Shown: one piece after another, positions 1-7,624 of the stretch | How the letters are laid out: each line of letters opens with the position of its first letter | Numbering within the stretch: the stretch's first letter is position 1 | DNA from: Nonomuraea zeae | GTDB taxonomy: Bacteria; Actinomycetota; Actinomycetes; Streptosporangiales; Streptosporangiaceae | Direction of reading: 5' to 3' | Assembly (NCBI RefSeq): GCF_005889725.1 | Contig: NZ_VCKX01000077.1 | Coordinates: forward strand, 1-45,146 | DNA: 45,146 nucleotides | The notes under the pieces: generated by a model | What the model was told of the DNA's origin: nothing | Seen by the model: the letters and a program-made list of their open reading frames with translations, nothing else | Databases searched by the model: none | Made by a program: the position numbers and the translations under genes

Positions 1-2
1 TC

Positions 3-89
3 CTGATCATGGTAGGCGTCGGCCTGGACACGGTTAAGCAGATCGAGAGCCAGCTGCAGCAGCGTAACTACGAAGGTTTCCTGCGGTAG
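3..89 (+). CDS. secY: SecY preprotein translocase subunit, C-terminal end (partial)
   Basis: The first 28 codons visible read as the extreme C-terminus of the SecYEG channel subunit SecY: a final hydrophobic stretch (LIMVGVGLDTVKQIESQL), then QQRNYEGFLR and a stop. This tail is characteristic of actinobacterial SecY, an inner-membrane protein that forms the protein-conducting pore. The rest of the gene lies outside the window, so its intactness cannot be judged. Its TAG stop overlaps a GTG that begins an adk-like reading frame, reproducing the usual secY-adk junction of the spc ribosomal-protein operon. Assignment of the tail is confident; whether this is the working chromosomal copy or a displaced duplicate is open, because adk fails immediately downstream. 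Confidence 0.8.
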   Translation: MIMVGVGLDTVKQIESQLQQRNYEGFLR

Positions 90-166
90 TGCGTCTCGTT
101 CTGGTCGGGCCCCCCGGAGCGGGTAAGAGGACACAGGTGCGATACCTGGTCGGGGCGGTAAGCTGA
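89..166 (+). pseudogene. adk: Adenylate kinase start, truncated remnant
   Basis: From the GTG overlapping the secY stop the frame reads VRLVLVGPPGAGK, the N-terminus and P-loop of adenylate kinase, which interconverts AMP, ADP and ATP. The canonical GKGT is GKRT here, and after TQV similarity ends; a TGA follows at codon 26. Normal Adk is around 210 residues or more, so this is a fragment. No other adk sequence was recognised downstream. Either adk was cut by a rearrangement here, or this secY-adk junction is a transferred or duplicated piece. As adk is essential, an intact copy should exist elsewhere. The gene identity is secure from the P-loop and its position after secY. Confidence 0.75.
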
Positions 167-561
167 ACGATCCGACCACGCCCATGCAGAACACGATCTG
201 CGGGTCGCCGTCGCCAGGCACGGGTTTGCCATCAGCGATGTCGTAGCGCTCGAGCACCTGGCTCTTTCGGTGCGCTGTGGGAAAGACACCGCTTCGAGGG
301 ATCGCTATGACCTGGAGGTATGGCCTGTGCTTGCCCTCCGACGGCGCCGGCGGCCTGTGGGTGGACGCATCTGACGGCGCGAATGGTCACCTTCGCCGCC
401 GCTCCGCCGAGGGGCGTCAGGTCCGCAACGAGCTGCCGGAGTCGCTCTGCATACTCCTGGTGACGGTCCGCTGGTCGCAGGAAGAGGAAGCGGCCCAGCC
501 GCTGGAGCATGGTGATGACGTGAGCGAACGGCGAAGGTTGAGCGGCGGTGATCTCGTTCAC
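150..561 (-). pseudogene. Unrecognised coding remnant, probably frameshifted
   Basis: A GTG at 561 is preceded by a good ribosome site (GAGGGGA) and opens a protein-like frame starting MNEITAAQPSPFAHVITML with a basic, helical stretch (RLRQLVADLTPLG). Around 395 the frame loses protein character, while a neighbouring frame continues with a plausible sequence (SQVLERYDIADG, then KPVPGDGDPQIVFCMG) down to about 150. I read this as one gene of about 135 codons with a frameshift. No family was recognised. Its left end lies close to the adk remnant, so it may sit at the breakpoint. Low confidence in the exact limits. Confidence 0.25.
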
Positions 562-725
562 CGGGCGTTCCCCTCTGGGCCTGTGGGCCGGGGGTGACCT
601 TCGTCTGCCAGGGCACCCCGGGCAGCGGAACGCGGCAGTCTTCGGGCACTACCTGGTGAATCGCATGCCAGGTAGCGCTTGTGGCCGCCAGGCCAGGCGG
701 CGTTTCGCGTGGTGACGCTAGGGAG

Positions 726-1079
726 CTATGCGTCCTGCTTGAGCTGGATGATCTGGAGATAGTTTCCATCAGGGTCTGCGAACGTCCCGAAGCGGCCGCC
801 GGGGCGATCCTCGGCGGGAACGAGCCAATCCACGCCCGCTGCCTGCAGCTGCGCCTCGACGGCGTCGAAGTCGTCGACGTGGAAGTTGAGGATCATTCGG
901 CCCGGCTCGTTGTTCTTCGTGCCGACGTCGTCGCGCTGTTCGATGACCAGCCAGAAGCCGCCGAGATCGATTGGCCCTTCGTCCGTCTGCCCGGGTGCGA
1001 GCGCCTTGCGATACCAGTCACGCAGTTTCGCGGGCTGAGTGGTGCCCAGCAGGATGCTGCCGGGCTTCGGAGTGAGCAT
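726..1079 (-). CDS. VOC (glyoxalase/bleomycin-resistance fold) family protein
   Basis: A 117-residue single-domain protein of the vicinal-oxygen-chelate superfamily, a cytoplasmic metal-binding fold that includes glyoxalases, dioxygenases and antibiotic-binding proteins. Visible hallmarks are the opening beta strand leading into LRDWYRKAL, the central RMILNFHVDDFDAV strand-helix, and the C-terminal FADPDGNYLQIIQL, where the family usually places a metal-ligand Glu/Gln strand. The ATG at 1079 has AAGGA a suitable distance upstream. Substrate cannot be predicted; proteins this short normally dimerise to form the active site. It stands alone, followed on the same strand only by the degenerate 150-561 region. 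Confidence 0.88.
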   Translation of the reverse strand: MLTPKPGSILLGTTQPAKLRDWYRKALAPGQTDEGPIDLGGFWLVIEQRDDVGTKNNEPGRMILNFHVDDFDAVEAQLQAAGVDWLVPAEDRPGGRFGTFADPDGNYLQIIQLKQDA

Positions 1080-1347
1080 CTCGGTGTCCTTGTCGTTGTT
1101 TCATTGAGACGGCCGCGAGAATGGGAGCGCTGTTATCGACGTAGGTGGGCGATCCTGCGCCTTCCGACGGCGTGATAGAGGTCTGCACTGGCGCGGCGCA
1201 GAATCGATGTCAGCGCGTTTTCCCTCCACGGGCATCGGCGCGCGTGTCGGCTGCGGGCACGTGACGCGATCGCCTGGCTGTAGCGATCGTGCGCGGTGGG
1301 AGCGGCACCCCCTGGTTGAACGTCGTTCCGTGGCCGAGATCGTGTCG

Positions 1348-2199
1348 TTACTGGAAGGGATTGGCGTCAGCGGCGAGGGCGGGCAGGAGCGTGGTTTCAA
1401 GCATGCTGTACAGGTGCCGTTGAAACATGGGTCCGAAGGTGATCCTGGCGACTCCAAGGGAGGCGAGTTCGGCCAGGGAATGGGCGCCGCGGCCGTAGGC
1501 CACGTTGATGGGGCCGGGGATGCCTTCGGTGAGGGTCCTGATCACGGTGGGGTCGCCCACCCCGATCGGATAGACGCAGTCGACGCCCGCCTCGAGGTAG
1601 CGCACGCCGCGCTCCAGGGCGGTGGCCAGCTGCTCCTCCGGGGTACCCGCGCGGCGCAGGAACGCGTCCGTGCGCGCGTTGATGACCAGGTCCACATTCG
1701 AGGACTGCGCCGCCTGGCGGACGGCGGCCAGGAAATCCGCCTGCTCGCCGACGCTCAGCAGTTTCCCGCTCGCCGGGTCTGAATCCTCCAGGTTCAGGCC
1801 TACCGCTCCGGTCGCGGCGAACCGCTCGACCAGCTCTGCCGGTGCCAGCCCGTATCCGCGCTCGAAGTCCACGGTCACAGGCAACCGCACCGCCTGCACG
1901 ATCCGCCGTGTCGCGTCCAGGACCTCCTGTACTGGAGTCGCCTCCCCGTCCTCGAATCCGAGGATCTGGGAGGTTGCGGCGCTGCTCGTGGCCACGGCGG
2001 CGAAGCCGGCGGCCTCCACCATCCGTGCCGAGGCCGCGTCCCACGCGTTGGGGAGTACCACGGGGGCACCCGCGACGTGCAGTGCTCGCAACACCGCGCT
2101 CTTCTCCGGCTTCGGCGTGGTCACACCGAGCGCGGCGGCGGTTGCGGTGACGCTGGAGGCATCGTCGGCGGTGGTGTTCCTGCTGGGTGAGTCACTCAT
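1348..2199 (-). CDS. Isocitrate lyase/PEP mutase family protein
   Basis: A 283-residue TIM-barrel protein of the isocitrate lyase/phosphoenolpyruvate mutase superfamily (ICL/PEPM), cytosolic Mg-dependent enzymes that form or cleave C-C or P-C bonds of 2-oxo acids. After a Ser/Thr/Ala-rich lead of about 30 residues come VLPNAWDAASARMVEAAG, ATSSAATSQILGFEDGE, the metal-site strand VTVDFERGYG, GLNLEDSD, and NARTDAFLRR. The KKCGH catalytic loop of true isocitrate lyases is absent, so it resembles the many unassigned carboxy-PEP-mutase/methylisocitrate-lyase-like proteins. ATG at 2199 was chosen because GAGGAAG lies just upstream; a longer in-frame extension to 2502 has no coding character. No partner gene indicates a pathway. 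Confidence 0.88.
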   Translation of the reverse strand: MSDSPSRNTTADDASSVTATAAALGVTTPKPEKSAVLRALHVAGAPVVLPNAWDAASARMVEAAGFAAVATSSAATSQILGFEDGEATPVQEVLDATRRIVQAVRLPVTVDFERGYGLAPAELVERFAATGAVGLNLEDSDPASGKLLSVGEQADFLAAVRQAAQSSNVDLVINARTDAFLRRAGTPEEQLATALERGVRYLEAGVDCVYPIGVGDPTVIRTLTEGIPGPINVAYGRGAHSLAELASLGVARITFGPMFQRHLYSMLETTLLPALAADANPFQ

Positions 2200-2446
2200 C
2201 TTGATCTTCCTCTTCTGGGTGGGTGTATGGAGGTCGGCGGCTGGGGCGAAAGCGCTGTGCCGGACGGGGAACACGTCCTCCGGCCAGCCGCAGTGTGCGA
2301 CGGAAAGTGCGACCGAACCGGCAAAGGCTAAGGCCGGGCAGGCACAGCGGCACTGCGATGGCCGCGATGATCGGTGTGCGGGCAGCGACGCATTCTTGTA
2401 GCCGGCGGACCCGCCGCTGCGAGCTCTCCTAGAATGAGCAGGGTGA

Positions 2447-2623
2447 TCACACCGATCGACGGCCGGCAGGGCATAAGCGGTCAGGAGCGTTCCTGTCCGC
2501 AAGGAGGGGGATCTGGCGGTCAGCGGCGATCACGTTCGCCGTGCCGACTGCGGGCAGCTCCGCACCGCCCATCACGAATGGCATCGCTAGGCCTCGGGTC
2601 AGTGACGCCTGTTGGCTGCTCAT
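2447..2623 (-). pseudogene. Short ORF divergent from HxlR gene, probable truncated partner
   Basis: A 58-codon frame starting at ATG 2623, with AAGGA some 11 bases upstream, reads MSSQQASLTRGLAMPFVMGG and then AELPAVGTANVIAADRQIPLLAD before losing protein character and ending at 2447. It is divergent from the HxlR regulator at 2759, with that gene's operator-like inverted repeat between them. This is the layout of the SDR/HxlR pairs at 11.6 and 44.2 kb. I infer it is the 5' end of the regulator's original target, truncated by a deletion. The start faintly resembles the first helix of MFS permeases, but not enough to assign. Confidence 0.3.
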
Positions 2624-2709
2624 GGGGTGCGTCCTTGTCATGTGGTACGGAGTCGTCGGCGACGGCCATGCGGCCGGGCCGGTGTCACCCTCCCTCGAAC
2701 GAGCTGGTA

Positions 2710-2741
2710 GCGTGATGCTAGCTAGAGTGCTTTCATCATGC
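2710..2741. promoter_or_regulatory. Putative HxlR operator, copy 1
   Basis: GCGTGATG (2710-2717) and CATCATGC (2734-2741) form an inverted repeat with one mismatch across a 16-base spacer. A CTAG-containing stretch directly follows the left arm. The right arm continues as CATCATGCAAG, the same half-site seen beside the other HxlR genes at 11648 and 44315. The upstream ATG at 2738 lies inside the right arm, which argues for translation starting at 2759 instead. Confidence 0.5.
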
Positions 2742-2758
2742 AAGAAACGGGGAGATGC

Positions 2759-3211
2759 ATGCTGGGCCGGATGTACGAAGGCGAGGATTGCGCGGCAGCC
2801 CGGGCGCTGGAGCTGGTCGGCGAACGCTGGAGCCTGCTGATCCTGCGCGACGCGCTCTTTCGACACTTCACCCGGTACTCCCAGTTTCAGAGCAGTCTGG
2901 CCATTGCGCCGAACATTCTGGCCAAACGCCTCAACACCCTGGTCGAGGCTGGAATATTCCGTACACATGCTCTTGAGACCAGGCCGGGCCATCAGGAGTA
3001 CCTGCTGACTGAGATGGGCCAGTCGCTCAAGCCGGTCATCATCGCGCTGACGCGATGGGGTGATCAATGGGTCGGCCCGGGACCGGTGGAGTTCGTGCAC
3101 CACCAGTGCGACACGGAGGTCGAGCACGAGATCCGGTGCACCGTCTGCGGGGATGACGTTGCCTTGGCGGACGTTCAGGTCCGGCTGCGAGCAGTCCGGC
3201 CGGTGGGGTAG
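2759..3211 (+). CDS. HxlR family winged-helix transcriptional regulator
   Basis: A 150-residue HxlR/MarR-fold DNA-binding protein. The start is taken at 2759 (GGGGAG just upstream) because MLGRMYEGEDC aligns with the start of the paralogue at 44348; an ATG at 2738 falls inside the predicted operator. Visible elements are the conserved early Cys of the family, CAAARALELVGERWSLLILR, the winged helix (FQSSLAIAPNILAKRLNTL) and the wing (HQEYLLTEMG). A C-terminal HHQC...CTVC set resembles a metal-binding ribbon. HxlR proteins act as dimers, often sensing thiol-reactive or electrophilic compounds and controlling a divergent gene. Here the divergent gene appears truncated (2447-2623), so the regulator may be partly orphaned. 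Confidence 0.9.
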   Translation: MLGRMYEGEDCAAARALELVGERWSLLILRDALFRHFTRYSQFQSSLAIAPNILAKRLNTLVEAGIFRTHALETRPGHQEYLLTEMGQSLKPVIIALTRWGDQWVGPGPVEFVHHQCDTEVEHEIRCTVCGDDVALADVQVRLRAVRPVG

Positions 3212-3235
3212 CGGCCCGATGCCAGCCGATGTTCG

Positions 3236-3272
3236 ACGACGACGGCGCGCCCGGACTCAAGGGCGTCGTCGT
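3236..3272. terminator. Possible bidirectional terminator hairpin
   Basis: ACGACGACG (3236-3244) pairs perfectly with CGTCGTCGT (3264-3272) around a 19-base loop. It lies between the convergent ends of the HxlR gene (3211) and the small gene ending at 3296. There is no T-tract, which is normal for high-GC actinobacteria. Confidence 0.4.
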
Positions 3273-3295
3273 GCATTCGCTCGCTCGGGTCTTCG

Positions 3296-3700
3296 CTACG
3301 CCTTGTCGAGGGTGATCCCCAGCTCGACCATGGCGGGGGAGGGGGGACCGCCTTCCGAACGTTCGGTCTTCCTGCCAGGCACGCGCGGCGCCAGGGTGCG
3401 GGGATCGACCGCTTCGACGGGGGCCCCCGTGCTGTAGAAGCCCTGCGGCTGCTGATCGCGATCATGCGGTGCGAGCCAGAACACACGTCGCAGAAAGGTT
3501 CCCGAGACAGGCGAGCCCTTGGCGCTCGAGCCCAGGATGGCATAGCCCACCATCCGGCCGTTGCGGTAGTAAGCGGGCTTGCGGCCGCGCGTCGGCAGCC
3601 GGTCGAGGCATTGGCGGACGTAGTCGAGGTCCTGGATGTCCTCGAGCCATACCAGCTCGGTTTCGTGCGTGAGGTTGTCGGGTGTGATCGAAGCGCTCAC
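3296..3700 (-). CDS. Hypothetical protein of the Prim-Pol operon
   Basis: A 134-residue protein with no family I recognise. Its GTG start overlaps the stop codon of the helicase gene by GTGA, so it is the third, translationally coupled cistron of the replication operon. The N-terminal half looks folded (TELVWLEDIQDLDYVRQCLDRLP, then KPAYYRNGRMVGYAILG). The C-terminal half is rich in Arg, Pro and Gly and may be disordered. Cytosolic, with no signal peptide or membrane segment. The position suggests an accessory replication, control or maintenance function for the mobile element. Confidence is high that it is a gene, nil on function. Confidence 0.7.
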   Translation of the reverse strand: MSASITPDNLTHETELVWLEDIQDLDYVRQCLDRLPTRGRKPAYYRNGRMVGYAILGSSAKGSPVSGTFLRRVFWLAPHDRDQQPQGFYSTGAPVEAVDPRTLAPRVPGRKTERSEGGPPSPAMVELGITLDKA

Positions 3701-5214
3701 CGCTGCAGCTCCTCACCGTCAAGATCGGAGATCAAGCCTAGCCCTGGATAGAACTTGCGAGAGTTCGACAGAAGCATCTCTTTCGGAGAGGCCATTCCCA
3801 GGGTGTCGCGTACGCGGGCTGCGAAGGCGCGAGCCGAGACGGGGGTTGCTCCTTCGTGACCACACCAACGAGTGTAAGCGCTGTAGAGGCTCGCTTGCTC
3901 GGCCCGCAGGGTCGGATCGAGCTTGCACGCCTCGACGACGAACCGGCCGACGACATCTTCCGTCGCCTCGTAGGCGTCGGTAGCCAGCTGGACGCGGGGC
4001 GGTCCGGACAGGTCCTTCTCACCCTTCAGGTAGCGGCCGGCGCCTTCGATCAGCCAGGCCAGGATGCCCGATCCCTCTTCCTGGACGAGGATGCGGGCAA
4101 GGTTGTCGATCTTGCGGTCTTCGGCGACGACTCGCTCGAACGGGATCAGCCGGAGCCTGCGCCAGAAGGCGAATCCACCGGTCATCACCTCGGGACGATG
4201 GTTGCCGAGCAACCAGAGGTGGTGGGTGGGGTCGAAGCTGAAGAAGTCCTGGCGCATCCGGCGGGCCTTGATCTTGTCTCCGCCCGTGAGGAGCTTGACA
4301 CGCGCCTCGTCGAAGCGGTCGCCGGGCTTGAGCTCCGAGCACACGATGATGCGTCGGCCGCGCAGCTCGGCCAGCTCGGTCGGGTGCCCGTCGAAGGTCT
4401 TGGCCATCAGGAAGCCGGGAGGTGCCGCATCGGCGTAATCGCCCAGCAGTTGCAGCATCACCTCGACCAGAACGGACTTGCCGTTCTTGCCCTGACCGTA
4501 CAGGAACGGCATGACCTGGGCGCCGACGTCGCCGGTGATCGAGTAGCCGAGCAGGACGTGGAGGAAGTCGATCGTCTGTTGTCCTTCGTCGTCGCTTCCG
4601 AAGGTGTCCTCAAGGAAGCGCCGCCACCGGGGCGTGGCCGAGGGCTGAGGGGAGACGGTGGTGGAACGCGAGTGTGGCTGCTTCCGGGGATCGGGGGCCG
4701 AGATGACGCCACTGCGTAGATCCACGACCCCCGCCGGAGTGCACAGCGCATAGGGGTCGGCGTCGAGCAGCGACGGCGCCAGGACCATGCCCGGAGCCGC
4801 CTTCGCCTGAGCCAGGAGGGCGTGCATCCCCGTGGTGGACAGCGCGCGCCGCCGATGCCGTCGCAACTCGGCGGAGCTGTGGCGGCCCCGGGGGTCGAAG
4901 GTCGCGAGTTGCTCCGCCATCTCGCCCGCGGCCCACATGACGGCATCGCTCTCGTCGAGCACCCACCGATGATGGGCCCAGCGGAACCAGCCCATGCCGG
5001 GGACGTGCCGGAAGTCGCGGCCATGGAGGCGCACGAACAGTTTGGCGTTGCCCCGGTCGGTCAGGCTGTCGGGCAGGAGACCCTCACTGGCGATCGGGGT
5101 GGGCTGTTCCTGGCGGTTCGGCGGCAACTTGGGGCCCGCGGCCTCGGACAGGTCGAGGATCTGCTGGGCGGCGGCGATCGGGTCGAATTCGTCTCGGTCT
5201 TTGGACGGGTTCAC
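3697..5214 (-). CDS. Phage/plasmid primase-helicase, P4 family (SF3 helicase)
   Basis: A 505-residue replication protein of the P4/D5 type. The N-terminal third (GRDFRHVPGMGWFRWAHHRW) is the usual D5_N-like domain. The SF3 helicase core has Walker A GQGKNGKS at residues 240-247, a Walker-B-like strand IIVCSELKPG near 290, the LLTGGDKIKARRM segment, and the sensor/motif C strand LWLLGNHRPEV. It would unwind the element's origin as a hexamer and work with the primase encoded just upstream; its GTG start overlaps that gene's stop by GTGA. The C-terminal region (YSAYTRWCGHEGATPVSARAF) matches the winged domain these proteins use for DNA binding. Length and motifs look intact. Integrative elements and plasmids of actinomycetes commonly carry this pair. 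Confidence 0.9.
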   Translation of the reverse strand: MNPSKDRDEFDPIAAAQQILDLSEAAGPKLPPNRQEQPTPIASEGLLPDSLTDRGNAKLFVRLHGRDFRHVPGMGWFRWAHHRWVLDESDAVMWAAGEMAEQLATFDPRGRHSSAELRRHRRRALSTTGMHALLAQAKAAPGMVLAPSLLDADPYALCTPAGVVDLRSGVISAPDPRKQPHSRSTTVSPQPSATPRWRRFLEDTFGSDDEGQQTIDFLHVLLGYSITGDVGAQVMPFLYGQGKNGKSVLVEVMLQLLGDYADAAPPGFLMAKTFDGHPTELAELRGRRIIVCSELKPGDRFDEARVKLLTGGDKIKARRMRQDFFSFDPTHHLWLLGNHRPEVMTGGFAFWRRLRLIPFERVVAEDRKIDNLARILVQEEGSGILAWLIEGAGRYLKGEKDLSGPPRVQLATDAYEATEDVVGRFVVEACKLDPTLRAEQASLYSAYTRWCGHEGATPVSARAFAARVRDTLGMASPKEMLLSNSRKFYPGLGLISDLDGEELQR

Positions 5215-6311
5215 GGCCGTTCCTGGGGATGGAACGGGCGGCGCTGCCCAGCGGCCAGGCCGGAGTCGATGATGCGCTCGAACCGTCGTTCCTGGCCGGG
5301 GCGGGCGTGCTGTGCGGCCCGGGTCAGGATGGCGTGGGCGATGCCGTGCGTGAGATAGCCGGCGGCGACGAGGCCGCCGGCGGTGTAGGCGGCCCGGTTG
5401 AGCTTCGCGCTGAACCCGGCTCCTTCCGGCACCAGGCGGCAGGCCTCCACGTCCGCGACGAGGCGTCGTAACGTGCGGTCGCCCACGGTGTCCGAGCCGC
5501 CGCCGGCCTCCAGCACGGCCAGACGGGCGCGCGGCGGAACCGCGGGCGTCTTGGGCGCCGTCTCCTGGGAGACCAGGTGGCCCGTCCTGATCAGCTCATG
5601 GCGCAGCCACGAGGGCAGGAGTGCGGGCTGTCTGCACTCACCGACGGCGATGTAAGCACCGTCCTTCGTCCGTGTCCCCGGCGCGATGATGTACCCGCCG
5701 GTGGCGCGCACATCGACCTGCCAGGCCAGCGCACGGCCGGGGCCCGACCCGGTGGAGCACAGGTACATTTCGCCAGGAGCCGCCCGGTACCACACATGCA
5801 GGCCTCCTGAGGGGGTGCGTACACGCAGGGTGGATTCGTCGTCGGCGGGACTCGGCTCGCCGCGCAGCGCGGCGAGGAGGGCGATGGTGTGGAAACCGTT
5901 GGCCAGCCCTGACAGGTCGACCCGGGGATCGATGGTGATGCCGGGCAGGAGACGTCCGCGGTCGGGGACCGGGGTGGGATGGGCGTCGACGTCGATCACC
6001 ACCAGTCCGGCCGGACCGCAAGCCACCCCCACCCCGAAGCGCGGGGTATGTCTCCACCAGGAGGTGATGAGGTCCTCATCGAGCGTGGCGGCGAGGAACC
6101 CATGACACCAGCGGCCTTGCGTCAGACAGGGGCATCCCCGTGTCGTGTGGCCCCGCTCGCTGCACGTCGCGCAGTTTCCCGCAGGGGTCTTCGCGCCCGG
6201 CCGCAGCGGGTGCACCGGCCACGCCTGACCGGCGCACCACTGGGCGATGGCCAGAGGCCGGGGGAGGGCGAACGCCGCGTGCTGACTGTGGTGATCGGAG
6301 TGCAGCGTCAC
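5211..6311 (-). CDS. Bifunctional DNA primase/polymerase (Prim-Pol)
   Basis: A 366-residue archaeo-eukaryotic-type primase-polymerase of plasmids and integrative elements, which makes primers and extends them at the element's origin. Residues about 20-200 form the Prim-Pol domain: the entry motif KTPAGNCATC, the catalytic acidic strand VVIDVDAH (Asp107/Asp109), RVRTPSGGLHVWYRA with the conserved SGG-H core, and GGYIIAPGT. Cys47, Cys50, Cys60 and Cys62 lie together and could bind zinc. The C-terminal part resembles the helical accessory region that often links Prim-Pol to helicase. The GTG start at 6311 has GGGAGG upstream. It heads a three-gene coupled operon and is preceded by an iteron cluster, the expected origin position. 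No integrase or excisionase is visible in the window. Confidence 0.88.
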   Translation of the reverse strand: MTLHSDHHSQHAAFALPRPLAIAQWCAGQAWPVHPLRPGAKTPAGNCATCSERGHTTRGCPCLTQGRWCHGFLAATLDEDLITSWWRHTPRFGVGVACGPAGLVVIDVDAHPTPVPDRGRLLPGITIDPRVDLSGLANGFHTIALLAALRGEPSPADDESTLRVRTPSGGLHVWYRAAPGEMYLCSTGSGPGRALAWQVDVRATGGYIIAPGTRTKDGAYIAVGECRQPALLPSWLRHELIRTGHLVSQETAPKTPAVPPRARLAVLEAGGGSDTVGDRTLRRLVADVEACRLVPEGAGFSAKLNRAAYTAGGLVAAGYLTHGIAHAILTRAAQHARPGQERRFERIIDSGLAAGQRRPFHPQERP

Positions 6312-6408
6312 GTCGTCCCTCCCTGTCGCTGGTTGGATGTCGGCTGAGTCGCTGCCCTGTGAGAACGTCGCCCTGATGGCGGGTGTGCCTCGCTGCGAAA
6401 GTGACCGG

Positions 6409-6946
6409 AGCGACTGAAGCGACTGAAGTTTTGGTCTGGCGTTAAAAGCCTAGCCGACGGCTCACCTCGGAGGGGCGTTTGCCGATGATGACCTGTGGAA
6501 GCGACTCGGCACACCTTTCGCCGCGGAGCGCTCGCCGGGTGGTCGCCTTCGCCCGAGAGGTCAGTCCCAGCTCAAAGGCCATTCTGCCGCATCGCGAGCG
6601 ACTGAAGCGACCAAGGCTGACCACCTATGAGATCGGGGAGGCGGCGGTTCGGGGTTGTTCTGAGGTCGCGTCGCTTCGGTCGCTCTGGAGGCTCCTTTCA
6701 GACGCTGACCTGTGGTTTCGGCTGCGACTCAACGACAGCGACTTGATGGGGCAAGGTCGGGCTGTCGCTGCTTGACCCTCAGGCAAGGCGCGATGCCGTT
6801 GACGGCTGGGAGGAAGCGCAGCTCACCGAGCCCTGCTCGACTCGAACAGCGACTGAAGCGACTGAAATCCGGGATCGACTCAGCGGTCGCATGCCGAGGG
6901 CGCGACTGGCGCATCCTGTTGGCGATTTGAGTCGCTTCAGTCGCTG
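6409..6946. other. Iteron cluster, putative replication origin of the mobile element
   Basis: Five repeats built on AGCGACTGAA lie between the Prim-Pol operon and the mobilisation-like gene. Direct doublets are at 6409-6428 and 6848-6867, and a partly diverged doublet is at 6597-6612. Inverted copies are at 6670-6685 (diverged) and 6927-6946. The 6848-6867 and 6927-6946 copies face each other across about 59 bases and could form a large stem. No credible gene was found in 6312-7239. Iterons directly upstream of replication genes are typical binding sites for an initiator or primase. Function is inference; the repeats are visible. Confidence 0.6.
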
Positions 6947-7239
6947 CGCCGTCGCGTACGCGACGATCGAGTGCTGTTGCCGGCCCTTCCCAAGTCAAGG
7001 GGACGGGCGGTACCGGCGTCAGCCGGGTGGAGGGTCTATGCGCTCATCGTCTTCCCTCCGGCGGGGACGATTCACGTCGTCGCGGATCACGGAGCCAACG
7101 TCGATGATCGCCTCGCCGCCGGCGGCACTGGCGTGATCGTGGATCGCTGTTGCGTGCGGTCATTCATCCCTTTGCGAACGTCGATTAGCGGCGGCCTCAC
7201 AGATAGGGACCGGACCCGGAGCGGAAAGGAATCGGTCGC

Positions 7240-7573
7240 GTGACCAACGTGTCTCATTGGGGTGAGGCCCGGGGTGAGGCCTCCTTGCCCGGCAGGCCGC
7301 GACCGGCCCGTGGCCGCACCGATTTCAGGGCTGCTCGCCGTCCACCGACCGTCGGGGGGCGAACGCCGGCTTCGGTGACCGCTCGCCTCACAGATGCCGA
7401 GTACGTCATCCGATGCTTTTCGGGCCCCGTGCGGGTCTTCTCTAGTGAAGGCCGCACCGGAAATGCCAGCCCGTCGATATCTGCCGCAGGACCCAGGGCT
7501 TGCGAGGAGATCGTGCCGGCTGAGGCGACGACGTGTGACTCTGCCGGCACAACGGATCCGTTCCAGGGAGCTC
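7240..7573 (+). pseudogene. Truncated mobilisation-like protein start, cut before the IS3 element
   Basis: GTG at 7240 has a strong upstream ribosome site (GGAAAGGA). The first 55 codons look real: a basic, Pro/Arg-rich lead, then GGRTPASVTARLTDAEY, which resembles the ribbon-helix-helix start of MobC-type relaxosome accessory proteins (usually VRLTDAEY followed by a helix). After DAEY the protein character disappears, and at 7574 an IS3 element begins. The break therefore predates or is independent of the IS. It runs away from the Prim-Pol operon across the origin region, the usual place for a mobilisation gene. Family assignment is tentative. Confidence 0.35.
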
Positions 7574-7624
7574 TGAATCGCCCCGGGTTCGGTGGAGACT
7601 TGATCTCTTGAGAGGATCGAGTCC

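Noticed and set aside
2200..2502. N-terminal extension of the PEP-mutase-family protein to 2502
   Set aside because: Extension is Arg/Ser/Cys-rich without conservation; the ATG at 2199 has GAGGAAG upstream.
2738..2758. ATG 2738 as the HxlR start
   Set aside because: It lies in the operator arm, and the paralogues at 11680 and 44348 align with the start at 2759.
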